A stretch of DNA of 64,000 bases from CAVSUB01 sp963816725 (GCA_963816725.1 CAWFMC010000016.1:1-64000); one strand, 5' to 3'; positions 8,529 to 17,687 are shown, counted from the stretch's first letter. Numbers and translations are program-made. The notes: generated by a model from the letters alone, not told the origin.

Positions 8529-9815
8529 TCAGCCGACGACCGCACCCGTCGGCAGGAGCGGTGAGCGGGAAGCGGACGCGCGAAGCGGCAGCGAGGCAAC
8601 GACCCTCCCTACCGCCCTCCCTTGAAGTCGTCGAGGTTCGTCACGTTCTGACTGCGCACCTCCGGGGATGACCGCGGGAAGGACGATGGTGACCGTCGTA
8701 CCCCGGGAGGGAGCGCTCTCGACCTCGAGACGGCCGCGGTGCTGCGAGACGACCGCTTGGACGGTGGCCAGGCCGATGCCGGGCACGTCGGGCCTGGTGG
8801 TGTAGAACGGCTCGAACATCCGCGACCGCACCTCCGGCGTCATGCCGGTCCCGGTATCCTCGACGCGCAGCCGCACGTCGGTGCCAGTGTCCTGCCCCGG
8901 CATCTCGCGCCCGCCGACGCGCGTGCCAATCGTCAGCCTTCCCCCCGATGGCATCGCGTCGCCGGCGTTGAGCGCCAGGTTCACCACCGCCAGCTCGATC
9001 TGTCCGCGCACGCCGTGAATGATCGCCGCTGCGCCGGACAGATCGAGCACGACCTCGATCGACTCCGGCATCAGGCGACGAAGCACCGGGTGGAGATCGA
9101 CCAGCGCGGCGTCGAGATCGAACGCCTCCGGATCGCGCCCCTGGCGCCGGCTGAACGTGAGGAGCTGGCGCGTCAGCGTCTCGGCCCGCTCGGCCGCGGA
9201 CAGGACCTGCTCGATGTCCGCCCGGCTGTCACTCCCCTGCGGCAACGCATCCGCGACCATCTCGCCGTAACCCAGGATCGCGGTCAGCAGGTTGTTGAAG
9301 TCGTGCGCGACGCTCCGCGCGACCTGGCCGATCACCGCCAGCTTCTGCACGTGATGGAGTGGTTCGCCGACGAGGGCCTCGTTGACCGCCGGCCGCTGCA
9401 CGCCCCAGATGCGGACCAGCGCGCCGCCTGCGAGCACGCCGGTCAGGGTGTGGACCAGCGCGCGTCCGGCGGGCGTGCCCGCGATCGCGACCGTGCGCGC
9501 CGGCAGACGATGGCCGCCGTTCACGAAGTCGATCAGAAGTCGGCGGAGCGTGTCAAGGTCCGGCGTCACCACGTCTGCCAGACGCCGGCCGGCCAGCTCC
9601 TCCCCTCGCGACACACCCAGCAGCCCCGCTGCCGCATCGTTCGCCGTCGTCACTCGCGCCATCCGCAGGATGGCCTCGGCGGCGTCCGACACGGGCAGGC
9701 TGACGGGAACCGGCACCGGCAGCTCGACGCACCACATGCCGTCCGGGCAGGCCGCGACGAACTCGGCGTGGGCCGGGACCGGAGCGACGAGTGCCTGATA
9801 TTTCCGCAAAGCCAC
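8529..9815 (-). CDS. PAS-containing histidine kinase
   Basis: 428 residues, no membrane segment, so cytoplasmic. A PAS-like domain (about 45-140: ILRMARVTTANDAAAGLLG) precedes HisKA with H171 in QVARSVAHDFNNLLTAILG. The ATPase domain has the N box (VVNLALNAGDAMPSGG), G1 (VEDTGTGM) and an F box (RMFEPFYTT); G2 reads PGIGLATV. The HDFNNLL box is typical of NtrB-like kinases. It is divergent from the EF-hand gene, with the sigma-54 promoter between them. No response regulator is adjacent on this strand. The last 40 residues or so are Arg/Ser-rich and may be beyond the domain. Confidence 0.8.
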   Translation of the reverse strand: MALRKYQALVAPVPAHAEFVAACPDGMWCVELPVPVPVSLPVSDAAEAILRMARVTTANDAAAGLLGVSRGEELAGRRLADVVTPDLDTLRRLLIDFVNGGHRLPARTVAIAGTPAGRALVHTLTGVLAGGALVRIWGVQRPAVNEALVGEPLHHVQKLAVIGQVARSVAHDFNNLLTAILGYGEMVADALPQGSDSRADIEQVLSAAERAETLTRQLLTFSRRQGRDPEAFDLDAALVDLHPVLRRLMPESIEVVLDLSGAAAIIHGVRGQIELAVVNLALNAGDAMPSGGRLTIGTRVGGREMPGQDTGTDVRLRVEDTGTGMTPEVRSRMFEPFYTTRPDVPGIGLATVQAVVSQHRGRLEVESAPSRGTTVTIVLPAVIPGGAQSERDEPRRLQGRAVGRVVASLPLRASASRSPLLPTGAVVG

Positions 9816-9939
9816 CCGCTCCCGGAATCGGCAGCACCGGGCGGAGCTTCAGCCAGCCGCCCGACACGGCCGGCCGAGCGGCCGACACCTGGCGCGGGCC
9901 CGGCCGTTGAAAACGCCTGGGAACCGCCGATGGCAGCCC

Positions 9940-9955
9940 GGGCACCCGGCTTGCT
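9940..9955 (+). promoter_or_regulatory. sigma-54 promoter of the EF-hand gene
   Basis: GGGCACCCGGCTTGCT matches the -24/-12 consensus TGGCACG-N4-TTGCW at 9 of its defined positions plus the W, with exact GG-to-GC spacing. It shares GGGCACC-N4-TTGCT with the flgB promoter of this window (58561-58576). The start codon is 35 bp downstream. Confidence 0.7.
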
Positions 9956-9989
9956 CCCCCTCCCGCGAACAGCTTTTCCGAGGAGCCGC

Positions 9990-10508
9990 ATGTCCACGAG
10001 CCCGATTCAAGCCACCACCGTCATCCAGGATCTCGCCAAGGCGATCACCAGCAAGTACGACACGGATGCCAACGGCAGCCTGTCGGCGGACGAGTTCTCC
10101 GGCTTCCTGTCGTCGTTCCTCGGAAGCATGAGCAACAACCCGCTCGCTACCGCCGCAAGGAGCAGCTCGCCATCGACGTCGTCGATCGCAGCCACCGCCG
10201 TCGCCGAGCGCGCCAAGGTCGGCACGATGGCCGGCTTCGACGCGACCAAGCTGGCAGATGCATCGCGGACCTCGCCGAAGTATCAGGTGGGCCGGATCCT
10301 TCAGTACTATCCGCACACGCCGGCCGGTCTGAAGAACGCCCTGCCCGAGCTGCAGCAACTCGTGCCCGGCGTCTCGATCGCCGGCAGCAAGGGCGACAAG
10401 CTCGATTTCAAGGGCTACACCTTTGCGGACGGCACGTCGCTCAACGTGATCGACGTGATCCAATCCGCCGGCAGTGGCGGCACCGCGTGGCAGTGGGCGC
10501 CTGAATAG
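9990..10508 (+). CDS. EF-hand protein of unknown function, sigma-54 controlled
   Basis: 172 residues from ATG 9990, with AGGAG 5 bp upstream. Residues about 20-35 form a complete EF-hand loop, DTDANGSLSADE (ligands at 1, 3, 5, 7, 9 and 12), with flanking helices, so calcium binding is likely. After a Ser/Ala-rich linker comes a conserved-looking globular part: KYQVGRILQYYPHTPAGLKN and a GGTAWQWAPE end. There is no signal peptide or membrane segment; export through the flagellar apparatus is possible. The sigma-54 promoter in front and the motor genes nearby make it a candidate flagellar accessory protein. I do not recognise the C-terminal family. Confidence 0.7.
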   Translation: MSTSPIQATTVIQDLAKAITSKYDTDANGSLSADEFSGFLSSFLGSMSNNPLATAARSSSPSTSSIAATAVAERAKVGTMAGFDATKLADASRTSPKYQVGRILQYYPHTPAGLKNALPELQQLVPGVSIAGSKGDKLDFKGYTFADGTSLNVIDVIQSAGSGGTAWQWAPE

Positions 10509-10620
10509 CGCGACGCATCGCTCGGCGCTGTACGGTGCGGTCCAGACGTTGGCCACGCGACGCATGGCCCGTGCACCGCTGCTGCGACGATCGCGTGTGT
10601 TGTGGGTTTGATCTGCGACG

Positions 10621-13026
10621 TCAGCGATCGGCGAGCACGTCTCGCATCTTCGTCGCCAGCGCCGCGCGCGTGAAGGGTTTCTGGAGGAACGACGCGTCCA
10701 GCCCGATCACCCCGTGGTGCGCGATCGCCTCGTCCGTGTAGCCTGACAGGTAGAGCACGCGCAGCCCCGTACGTCGCGCCTTGAGCCGCATCGCCAGCTC
10801 GTGGCCGCTCATGTTCGGCATCACCACGTCGGTGACGAGTACCTGGATGTCACCCTCGAACAGCTCGCTGATCTGCAGCGCGTCCGCGCCGCAGCTCGCC
10901 GCCATCACCGTGTATCCCTGCCCGATCAGGAGCTCCTCGATCAACTCGCGCACGCCATCCTCGTCTTCGACGAGCAGGACGGTCTCAGTCCCCGCCGGGG
11001 CCGAGGTCACCGGTCGGGCGTGAATCTCCTCCGCGGCAGCGGTGAGTGCCGGCAGGTAGATCTTGAACGAGGTGCCGATCCCCAGCTCGCTGTAGACCCA
11101 GATGTAGCCGCCGCTCTGCTTGACGATGCCGTAGACCATCGACAAGCCGAGCCCGGTCCCCTTCCCCACCTCTTTGGTGGTGAAGAACGGCTCGAACACG
11201 CGCGTCCGCGTCTCGGGATCCATACCGCAGCCGGTGTCGCTGACCGCGAGCATCACATAGCGGCCCGGCCGCGAGCCCACGTGCTGCCGGCTGTAGGTTT
11301 CGTCCAGCTCGACGATCGAGGTCGAGATCGTCAGAGTTCCCCCGTCGGGCATGGCATCGCGGGCATTGACCGCGAGGTTCAACAGCGCCTGCTCGATCCG
11401 TCCCGGATCCGCCTTGACGCTCCCGATGTCGTCAGACAACGCCAGCACGCAGCTGATGTCCTCTCCGATGACGCGTTCCAGCATGTCGTGGATGTTGCGG
11501 ACCACCGCGTTGAGCGACAGCACCTGCGGCGACAACACCTGCCGCCGGCTGAACGCGAGCAGCTGCTGCGTGAGGCCCGCTGCCCGATCCGCCGCGGCGG
11601 CGATCGCCTGCGCGTTACGGCGCATCGGGTCGTCGTCTCCCATCTGTTCGAGCAGCCGCCCGGTCTGACCGCCGATCACCATCAGGAGGTTGTTGAAGTC
11701 GTGGGCGATTCCGCCAGCCAGGCGGCCGACGGCTTCCATCTTCTGCGACTGACTGAGCTGCTCCTCGAGCTGCTTGTGTGCGGTCAGGTCATAGAGCTGG
11801 CCGCGGATCGCGGCGAGCTGCCCGCGGTCGGTGAAGACGCCGGTGGCGCTGACCAGCACGTGCACCGCACCGCTGTCGCTGCGGCGCAGCGCGATCTCGT
11901 GCTGCCGGACCCGGCGTTCCCGACCCACTCCTCCCGCAATCACCGACCAGCTCGACTCGCCGGCGAAAATTCCGGTGGCGCCGCGCCGCAGGACGTCCGC
12001 TTCGTCCTCGTAGCCGAGCATGCGGGCGAACGCCGGGTTACAGGCCGTCACCGTGCCGTCGACCCTCGCGACGAAGTTGCCGGTCAGATCGGCGTCGAAC
12101 AGCTCACGCGCCTCCCGCACCAGTCGTTCCCGCTCCAGCGCGAGGCCGACGCGCCTCGCCAGATCCTCGGCCGCTGCCGCATCGCCCGCATCGAACTGCT
12201 TCGACGATCCCTTCAAGCCCAGGATCATGACCGACGTCGACGTCCCTCCCGCGACGATCGGCACCAGCATCGCCGAACGCACGTCGACACGACGGTACGC
12301 GCCAGCCACCTCGTCGTCGGAGAAGAACTGCCTCACTACGATGGGATCGCTGAGGTCGACGACCACCGCGGTCCGGGAGAGCAGTGCCGGCAGGTACCGC
12401 TCCGGGATTGGCATCGTCGCACTGCGATGGATGTCGCCTGGCTCTCGCAGCGCGCGCTCGTCGGCGGCATCGGCGGCGGCGAGATGCACCTGCTCGATCG
12501 AGCCGTCGGGGTGCAGCCGCGCCATGACACAGACGTCAGCCAACTCCGAGACCATCAGCCGGGCAACCCGTTCGAAGATGCTGTCGTAATCGGCCCCTTC
12601 CAGCAGTGTGCTGGCGTCGCGGAGCAGGCGCAGCCGGCGGCCGAGAGCAGCCCCAGCCTGCTTTCCTAGATGCACATAACGAAGCACGCGCGACAGCGCT
12701 GCAGGAAGCTCTTGATCGGCGACTACGTGGTCCATCGCGCCATGCTGATATGGGTCCTCGGCGACGTGGTCGTCATGACGCGCCGAGATCACCACGACGG
12801 GTATGGGAGCTGCGGCACGAACGACGCGATCGAGGCCAGGGACGAATTCGACGTCGAGCAGGACGAGATCGATCCCACCCTGCGCGAGGCGGTCGAGCGC
12901 CGGCTCCAGCGCGGTGGTGCGCAAGACCACGCAGGTCGGATCTACTTCAGTGAGTGCCTGAGTGGCGGCGTGAGGGTCGCCGGAGCCCTCCGCGACGAGG
13001 AGGACCGTGATCGGATAATGGACCAT
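10621..13026 (-). CDS. hybrid sensor histidine kinase (REC-GAF-PAS-HisKA-HATPase-REC)
   Basis: 801 residues, cytoplasmic. Residues 1-120 are a receiver with D58 (LVLLDVEF), but the N-terminal acidic pair is replaced (VLLVAEGSGD), so it may not be phosphorylated. A GAF domain spans about 140-305, PAS about 310-420 (FVARVDGTVTACNPAFARML), HisKA at about 440 (RLAGGIAHDFNNLLMVIGG), then the ATPase with NAVNARDAMPDGG-like N box, DTGCGMD and GKGTGLGLSMVYG. A normal receiver (VLLVEDEDGVRELIEELL, VLVTDVVMPNMSG, LQKPF) closes the protein. It is probably the input end of a phosphorelay; partner and signal are unknown. Confidence 0.88.
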   Translation of the reverse strand: MVHYPITVLLVAEGSGDPHAATQALTEVDPTCVVLRTTALEPALDRLAQGGIDLVLLDVEFVPGLDRVVRAAAPIPVVVISARHDDHVAEDPYQHGAMDHVVADQELPAALSRVLRYVHLGKQAGAALGRRLRLLRDASTLLEGADYDSIFERVARLMVSELADVCVMARLHPDGSIEQVHLAAADAADERALREPGDIHRSATMPIPERYLPALLSRTAVVVDLSDPIVVRQFFSDDEVAGAYRRVDVRSAMLVPIVAGGTSTSVMILGLKGSSKQFDAGDAAAAEDLARRVGLALERERLVREARELFDADLTGNFVARVDGTVTACNPAFARMLGYEDEADVLRRGATGIFAGESSWSVIAGGVGRERRVRQHEIALRRSDSGAVHVLVSATGVFTDRGQLAAIRGQLYDLTAHKQLEEQLSQSQKMEAVGRLAGGIAHDFNNLLMVIGGQTGRLLEQMGDDDPMRRNAQAIAAAADRAAGLTQQLLAFSRRQVLSPQVLSLNAVVRNIHDMLERVIGEDISCVLALSDDIGSVKADPGRIEQALLNLAVNARDAMPDGGTLTISTSIVELDETYSRQHVGSRPGRYVMLAVSDTGCGMDPETRTRVFEPFFTTKEVGKGTGLGLSMVYGIVKQSGGYIWVYSELGIGTSFKIYLPALTAAAEEIHARPVTSAPAGTETVLLVEDEDGVRELIEELLIGQGYTVMAASCGADALQISELFEGDIQVLVTDVVMPNMSGHELAMRLKARRTGLRVLYLSGYTDEAIAHHGVIGLDASFLQKPFTRAALATKMRDVLADR

Positions 13027-13139
13027 GCTGGCCCGGCCGCTCGGCGGGGACGGCGAAGTATATCAGCGACGCGGCTTCCCTTCGGGGCTGACTGCTCCGG
13101 CTCCGTGGGCATCGGACACCGTGTGTTCGTCTGCGCCCG

Positions 13140-13967
13140 TCACTTTGGCGGGGTCCGGCTCACCGCATCCAGGCCGGCCACCCTGATCGCAGCCGCCGGG
13201 TGCGCGACGACCAGGATCGACACGCGGCGGTTGCGGGCATCGAAGGGATCCTTCGTGTTCGCCAGCTCGCGGTCCGCCAGGCCGCGGACGGCTCGCACGA
13301 TCTGTGGATCGAGACCGGTCCGCTCCATCTGGCGGCGCGCCGCGTTGGCTCGATCGGCGGACAACTCCCAATTCGTGTAGCCGTCCGACTTGTTGTACGG
13401 GCGGCTGTCCGTGTGCCCCTCGAGGACGACCGGGCGGTGCAGCGTGGTCAGCTCATGTCCGATCACGCCGAGGATCTTCTCGGTCGCGGGCTTGAGCTGC
13501 GCGCTGGCGCTGTCGAAGAACGTGCCGTCGTTCGAATCGATGAGCTCGATACGCATGCCGTCCGGCGTGGCTTGGATCTCGATCTGCCCTTTGAGCTTGT
13601 CGAAGTCGGGCAGCTTGCTGAGCATCTCGCGGATCCGCTGCGCGCTCTTCTCGATCGACGCCTGATCCAGATCGTCCTGCTGATCTTTGGGCGGGGCCGC
13701 GGCCGGCGGCGGGCCTTCGTTGGCAATGCCGGCGGTCGCGCCAGGGAGAATGCCGGTCGATCGCTCGTGCTCGAGCACGCCAGGATCGCGGAAGTAGCCG
13801 GCGAGGCCGGCCTTGGTCGCCTTCGACTGCCCGACGATCCACAGCACCAGAAAGAACGCCATCATCGCCGTCATGAAGTCGGCGAATGCGACCTTCCACG
13901 CGCCGCCATGATGGCCATGCGCGACGTGACGCGCCTTCCTGACGATGATGACCGGAGCTTTCGACAT
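13140..13967 (-). CDS. motB: flagellar motor stator protein MotB
   Basis: 275 residues. One N-terminal membrane helix, KVAFADFMTAMMAFFLVLWI, carries the proton-binding aspartate (D30). A plug/linker (RSTGILPGATAGIANEG) precedes the OmpA-like peptidoglycan-binding domain (VVLEGHTDSRPY, NWELSADRANAARRQMERTG, NRRVSILV). It pairs with MotA 5 bp upstream to form the proton-driven stator, anchored to the wall. The HPLN-type spacing and AFADFM fit H+ rather than Na+ stators. Transcribed with motA from the sigma-28 promoter at 14888-14914. Confidence 0.93.
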   Translation of the reverse strand: MSKAPVIIVRKARHVAHGHHGGAWKVAFADFMTAMMAFFLVLWIVGQSKATKAGLAGYFRDPGVLEHERSTGILPGATAGIANEGPPPAAAPPKDQQDDLDQASIEKSAQRIREMLSKLPDFDKLKGQIEIQATPDGMRIELIDSNDGTFFDSASAQLKPATEKILGVIGHELTTLHRPVVLEGHTDSRPYNKSDGYTNWELSADRANAARRQMERTGLDPQIVRAVRGLADRELANTKDPFDARNRRVSILVVAHPAAAIRVAGLDAVSRTPPK

Positions 13968-13972
13968 GATCC

Positions 13973-14848
13973 TCAGGCTGCCGCTGCGGCGTCAGCCTTG
14001 CCGGCGCCCTTGCAAGCCGCCTCGGTTTCTTCGAACGTCGGCCGAACGTCGTGCGGGAGCACGCGCCGGGCGAACTCGACGGCGATGGCCGGCGGCATGC
14101 CCTTGTAGACGGACAGGAGACCCGCCTTGATGCAGTGCTCGTAGCGCCCCTCGTCCTCGACGCGGTGCTCGAGGCTGGTCGCAAGCGGCCCGAGGAACCC
14201 GTAGGAAAGCAGGATGCCCAGAAACGTACCGACCAGCGCCGCCGCGACCGAATGACCGATCTCCGCCGGCGGCCCGTCGATGAGGCCCATCGTGATGACG
14301 ATTCCCAGCACCGCGGCGACGATGCCGAGCCCGGGCATCGCGTCGCTGACCTTGGTCATCGCGCCGCCCGCCTTGAGCGCCTCTGAATGGTGGACGTGCA
14401 GATCCTCGTCCATGAGCGCCTCGAGGTCGAAGGCCGAAATACCGCCGAGGATCATCACCTTGATGGAGTCACTGAGAAAGTCGGCGGATGCATGCCGGCC
14501 GAGGAACTTCGGATACTTCGACAGGATCGGGCTCTCGTCCGGCTTCTCGACGTGCGACTCGAGCGACATGATCCCGGACTGCTGGATGATGCGGAACAGT
14601 TGATACATCATCGCGAGGAGATCCAGGTACTCGGCCTTCCCCGGCGCGGATGCCAACAAGCCTTTCAGCTGGCCGACCAGAGCCTTGAGCACCTTGACCG
14701 GAGTGCTGATCACGACCGAGCCAAGCGCCGCGCCGCCGATGATGATGAACTCGGTCGGCTGATTCAGGACCAGAGGCTGCCCTCCGTGCATCATGAAGCC
14801 GCCCAGGACCGACGCGATGACGATGACAGCTCCGACCAGCAGCAGCAT
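13973..14848 (-). CDS. motA: flagellar motor stator protein MotA
   Basis: 291 residues, four membrane helices: the first (LLLVGAVIVIASVLGGFMM), the second (TEFIIIGGAALGSVVIS), and a pair near 165-225 (MPGLGIVAAVLGIVITMGLI and a GTFLGILLSYGFLG segment). The long cytoplasmic loop between helices 2 and 3 contacts FliG. It forms the ion channel with MotB. MotA carries the E. coli-type architecture (291 against 295 residues) while the second homologue at 16854-17687 is of the shorter PomA/MotC kind. Confidence 0.93.
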   Translation of the reverse strand: MLLLVGAVIVIASVLGGFMMHGGQPLVLNQPTEFIIIGGAALGSVVISTPVKVLKALVGQLKGLLASAPGKAEYLDLLAMMYQLFRIIQQSGIMSLESHVEKPDESPILSKYPKFLGRHASADFLSDSIKVMILGGISAFDLEALMDEDLHVHHSEALKAGGAMTKVSDAMPGLGIVAAVLGIVITMGLIDGPPAEIGHSVAAALVGTFLGILLSYGFLGPLATSLEHRVEDEGRYEHCIKAGLLSVYKGMPPAIAVEFARRVLPHDVRPTFEETEAACKGAGKADAAAAA

Positions 14849-14887
14849 GAATGATCCGCTCCGCGACCAAACCGATTCCTGAAGCTG

Positions 14888-14914
14888 AAATCGGCGCGGC
14901 GCTGACGATCTTGA
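14888..14914 (-). promoter_or_regulatory. sigma-28 (FliA) promoter of motAB
   Basis: Minus-strand TCAAGATC, an 11-bp spacer and GCCGATTT, against the consensus TAAAGTTT-N11-GCCGATAA. Spacing is exact and the -10 box matches 6 of 8. It ends 40 bp before the motA start and lies between the end of the upstream dehydratase gene and motA, giving this stator its own late-class control. Confidence 0.65.
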
Positions 14915-14953
14915 GGGTCGGGGGCGAAAGGATGGTGTGGCCGCGGCCAGAGG

Positions 14954-16123
14954 TCAGCGGCCGACGGGGGCGAGCGCAGCGAACGTGGCAGTAACACTCG
15001 AGGCAGCCGCGACAGCAGCGTCACTCGAGACGTACTCGGGAACGGCCCCGGCGATCGCCGCCAGTGCACCGGCCGCGTCCTGCACGCGCACGCACGCGCG
15101 CAGTTCGGCGATGGCGTGCCGCACCGAGGCGGCATCGAACGGGGCCTGTCGCGCGACGCAGATGGACGGGTGCGCGGTCGAGAGCAGCTCCAGCCCCTGG
15201 ACCGTGAGCTCCTCGCGTTGCTTCTCTCCTGGCCGGAGGCCGATCACCTCGACCCCAACCTTCGGCAGCCCGGCCTGCACGGCGATCGCCCGCAGGCGAT
15301 CTGCCAGCCCGGCGATCAGCACCGGCTTCCCCATGTCCAGCCAGAACACGTCGCCCGTGTGCCCCAGCCGGTCCGCTTCAATCACCAGCGATACGGCTTC
15401 ACCCGCCGTCATGAAGTACCGCGTGGCGTGCGGATCGGTCAGCTGCACCGGTTCGCCGCGTCGGATTCGATCGAGCATGACCTCGACCACGCTGCCGCTG
15501 CTCGCGAGGACGTTCCCGAAACGGACGATGACGACCTGGCTGGCGCCCTGGCGACCGGCCAGGACAGCCAGCTCCGCCAGGCGCTTGCTCGCACCCATCA
15601 CGCTGCGCGGATTCGCCGCCTTGTCCGAGGAGATCAGCAGGAACCGGGCTCCATGCCGCCCCGCCAGACGGGCCACGACGAGGCTGCCGAACACGTTGGC
15701 GCGGACCGCGGAGAGCACGTCGCGCTCGAGCATCGCGACATGCTTGTACGCGGCGGCGTGGAAGACCACGGTGGGACGCGTGCGCTCGAACAGGGCGCGC
15801 ATCTGACGCGGCCGGGTGACGTCGGCGAGCACCGGCTCGATGCGCACGTCAGGCATGCGCTCGCGGATCTCCTGCTCGATCCGGAAGAGCGCGTACTCGC
15901 TGTGCTCGATCAACACCAGGCGGTGCGGCCGGCGTGCGGCCAACTGGCGGACGAGCTCCGACCCGACCGACCCGCCCGCGCCAGTTACCATCACGCAGCC
16001 CTCGCGCGGCCGCTCCTCTCCACGCGACAGGACCCGCGGTGCCCGCCCGAGCAGCTCGCACAGTAATGCCTCGTCCCGCAGATGGAGACCGGTCCTGGCC
16101 CGGATCGCGCGCGGCTCGCTCAT
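14954..16123 (-). CDS. CapD/PseB-like nucleotide-sugar dehydratase/epimerase
   Basis: 389 residues. The Rossmann nucleotide-binding motif TGAGGSVGSELVRQL is at about 48-62. The active-site region SSDKAANPRSVMGASKRLAE has the MxxxK variant of the short-chain dehydrogenase YxxxK, typical of the FlaA1/CapD/PseB inverting UDP-GlcNAc 4,6-dehydratases. There is no membrane domain, as in PseB. It would supply the first step of the nonulosonic acid pathway encoded upstream in the same operon (aminotransferase, PseG-like, NeuB-like). It overlaps the second motB by 4 bp. The exact sugar is not determinable. Confidence 0.8.
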   Translation of the reverse strand: MSEPRAIRARTGLHLRDEALLCELLGRAPRVLSRGEERPREGCVMVTGAGGSVGSELVRQLAARRPHRLVLIEHSEYALFRIEQEIRERMPDVRIEPVLADVTRPRQMRALFERTRPTVVFHAAAYKHVAMLERDVLSAVRANVFGSLVVARLAGRHGARFLLISSDKAANPRSVMGASKRLAELAVLAGRQGASQVVIVRFGNVLASSGSVVEVMLDRIRRGEPVQLTDPHATRYFMTAGEAVSLVIEADRLGHTGDVFWLDMGKPVLIAGLADRLRAIAVQAGLPKVGVEVIGLRPGEKQREELTVQGLELLSTAHPSICVARQAPFDAASVRHAIAELRACVRVQDAAGALAAIAGAVPEYVSSDAAVAAASSVTATFAALAPVGR

Positions 16124-16857
16124 CGCGCGGCCGGCTCCTCCGCCAGTCGCGTGGCGGTATTGAGGATCACGATGTCGGTGCGGCGGTTCAGGGCCCGGTT
16201 CGCGGCCGAGTCGTTCGGCACTCTCGGATGGAACTGGGAATAGCCGGCGGCAGACAGGCGGGTCGGCTCGATGTGCCCGTCGGTAATCAGGTAGTCGACC
16301 ACGTGCGTCGCCCGCGCGGTTGACAGGTCCCAGTTCGACGCGTACTTCGACGTCTGGATCGGCACGTCGTCCGTATGCCCTTCGATGCGGAGCGTATTCG
16401 GGATGCCGCGCAGACGTCCGGCGATGGTCGAGATCACCTGCTGCGCCGCGGGAGGCAAGTCCGAGCTGCCGGTGGTGAAGCTGCCCGACTCGCGGATCGA
16501 CACCACCAGGCCGCGCGCGTCGGGCTCGACGGCGACCCGGCCCTGCGCGATTTCTGACGCGAGGTCACTCTGGAGCGAGGCCCGGACGACCAGGAGGTTG
16601 GCGCCCGGCGGGTCCACCAGCGGCGGCGCAATGTGCTTCTCCGCCGGCGGCGCGGCGGGGGGTGGTGCGCCCTGGCTGTCGAAGACCCGCTGCATCGAGT
16701 CGACAACGGTCATCATCTTGCGCGCGTCCACCGTCGAGCTCGCGTAGAGCACGGTGAAGAACGCGAACATCAGGGTGATGAAGTCGGCGTACGAGACCAG
16801 CCACCGCTCGTGCGACGGCGGGGCGACGCGCCGATTGAGGCGGCGCCGGCGTCTCAT
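16120..16857 (-). CDS. motD: second MotB-type stator protein (MotD/PomB-like)
   Basis: 245 residues with an arginine-rich cytoplasmic start, one membrane helix VSYADFITLMFAFFTVLYAS with the ion-binding D25, a proline-rich linker, and an OmpA-like domain (LRIEGHTDDVPI, NWDLSTARATHVVDYLI, NRRTDIVIL). SYADFITLM differs from the AFADFMTAM of MotB, as seen in the MotCD stators of Pseudomonas. It overlaps motC by 4 bp upstream and the dehydratase by 4 bp downstream, so it is co-expressed with the sugar genes rather than with motAB. Confidence 0.85.
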   Translation of the reverse strand: MRRRRRLNRRVAPPSHERWLVSYADFITLMFAFFTVLYASSTVDARKMMTVVDSMQRVFDSQGAPPPAAPPAEKHIAPPLVDPPGANLLVVRASLQSDLASEIAQGRVAVEPDARGLVVSIRESGSFTTGSSDLPPAAQQVISTIAGRLRGIPNTLRIEGHTDDVPIQTSKYASNWDLSTARATHVVDYLITDGHIEPTRLSAAGYSQFHPRVPNDSAANRALNRRTDIVILNTATRLAEEPAAR

Positions 16858-17687
16858 GACATTCGTTCCCGGAGCGACACCGCGGGCCGGCTTTCAGGTC
16901 GCACGACGGCGCCAGTGTGACCCGAGAAGCGCTGCTCGATCAGCCGCGGGTTGATCCCTTCCTGGACCGCCAGGGCAGCGTCGATCAGCATCTCGCGGCG
17001 GCGGGTCGACGCCTCGGCGCGCTGGCGCAGCTTGCTGGCCACCGGCAGCAGGATCAGGTTGGCGGAACCGACGCCGTAGATCGTCGCGACGAACGCGACC
17101 GCGACGCCGGACCCGAGCTTCGCCGGATCGGTCAGGTTGCCCATCACGTGAATCAGGCCGATCACGGCGCCGAGGATGCCGATGGTCGGCGCATAGCCGC
17201 CAGCCGACTCGAACACCCGTGCCGGAACATCTTCGCGATCCGCGAGGAGCTCCATCTCGAGCTCCAGCGCATGGCGGATCTGCGACTGGCTGGATCCATC
17301 GACCGCCAGCCGCAGCGCACGTCGCAGGAACGGGTCAGGTTCCGCCTCGAGCTCCGCTTCGAGCGAGAGGATGCCCGTCCTGCGGGCGCGATTGGCATAC
17401 GCCAGCACTCGCGTGATCACTGCGGCGGCTGGCTCCAGCGAATCGGCGTAAGCCGCGCGCACACTGCGGACGGCGGTGATCACGTCCGCCGAGCCGTAAC
17501 TGAGCAGCACCGCGCCGGCCGTGCCGCCGAACACGACCAGCGCCGCGGCCACCTGCAGGAGGCTGCGCACGCTGCCCCCTTCAATCGCCTGGCCGATCAG
17601 AATCAAGCCGATCGCCAGCGGCGCGCCGATCAGCGATCCAAAGTCCACCCGGCTGCGCGCGGGGGAACGCCGCGGCTTACTCGCCAT
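16854..17687 (-). CDS. motC: second MotA-type stator protein (MotC/PomA-like)
   Basis: 277 residues, with helices at about 18-36 (LIGAPLAIGLILIGQAIEGG), 40-60, 165-190 (YAPTIGILGAVIGLIHVMGN) and 200-225 (GVAVAFVATIYGVGSANLIL). The cytoplasmic loop has RRTGILSLEAELEAEPDPFL, the conserved MotA/PomA/ExbB-type motif, and a basic C-terminus. Start at 17687 overlaps FlbD by 11 bp. Together with MotD it gives the cell a second set of force generators. Confidence 0.88.
   Translation of the reverse strand: MASKPRRSPARSRVDFGSLIGAPLAIGLILIGQAIEGGSVRSLLQVAAALVVFGGTAGAVLLSYGSADVITAVRSVRAAYADSLEPAAAVITRVLAYANRARRTGILSLEAELEAEPDPFLRRALRLAVDGSSQSQIRHALELEMELLADREDVPARVFESAGGYAPTIGILGAVIGLIHVMGNLTDPAKLGSGVAVAFVATIYGVGSANLILLPVASKLRQRAEASTRRREMLIDAALAVQEGINPRLIEQRFSGHTGAVVRPESRPAVSLRERMS

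Noticed and set aside
8739..9798. Long plus-strand frame opposite the PAS histidine kinase
   Set aside because: Arg/His-rich shadow of the kinase; only its 3' part from 9990 is a real gene.
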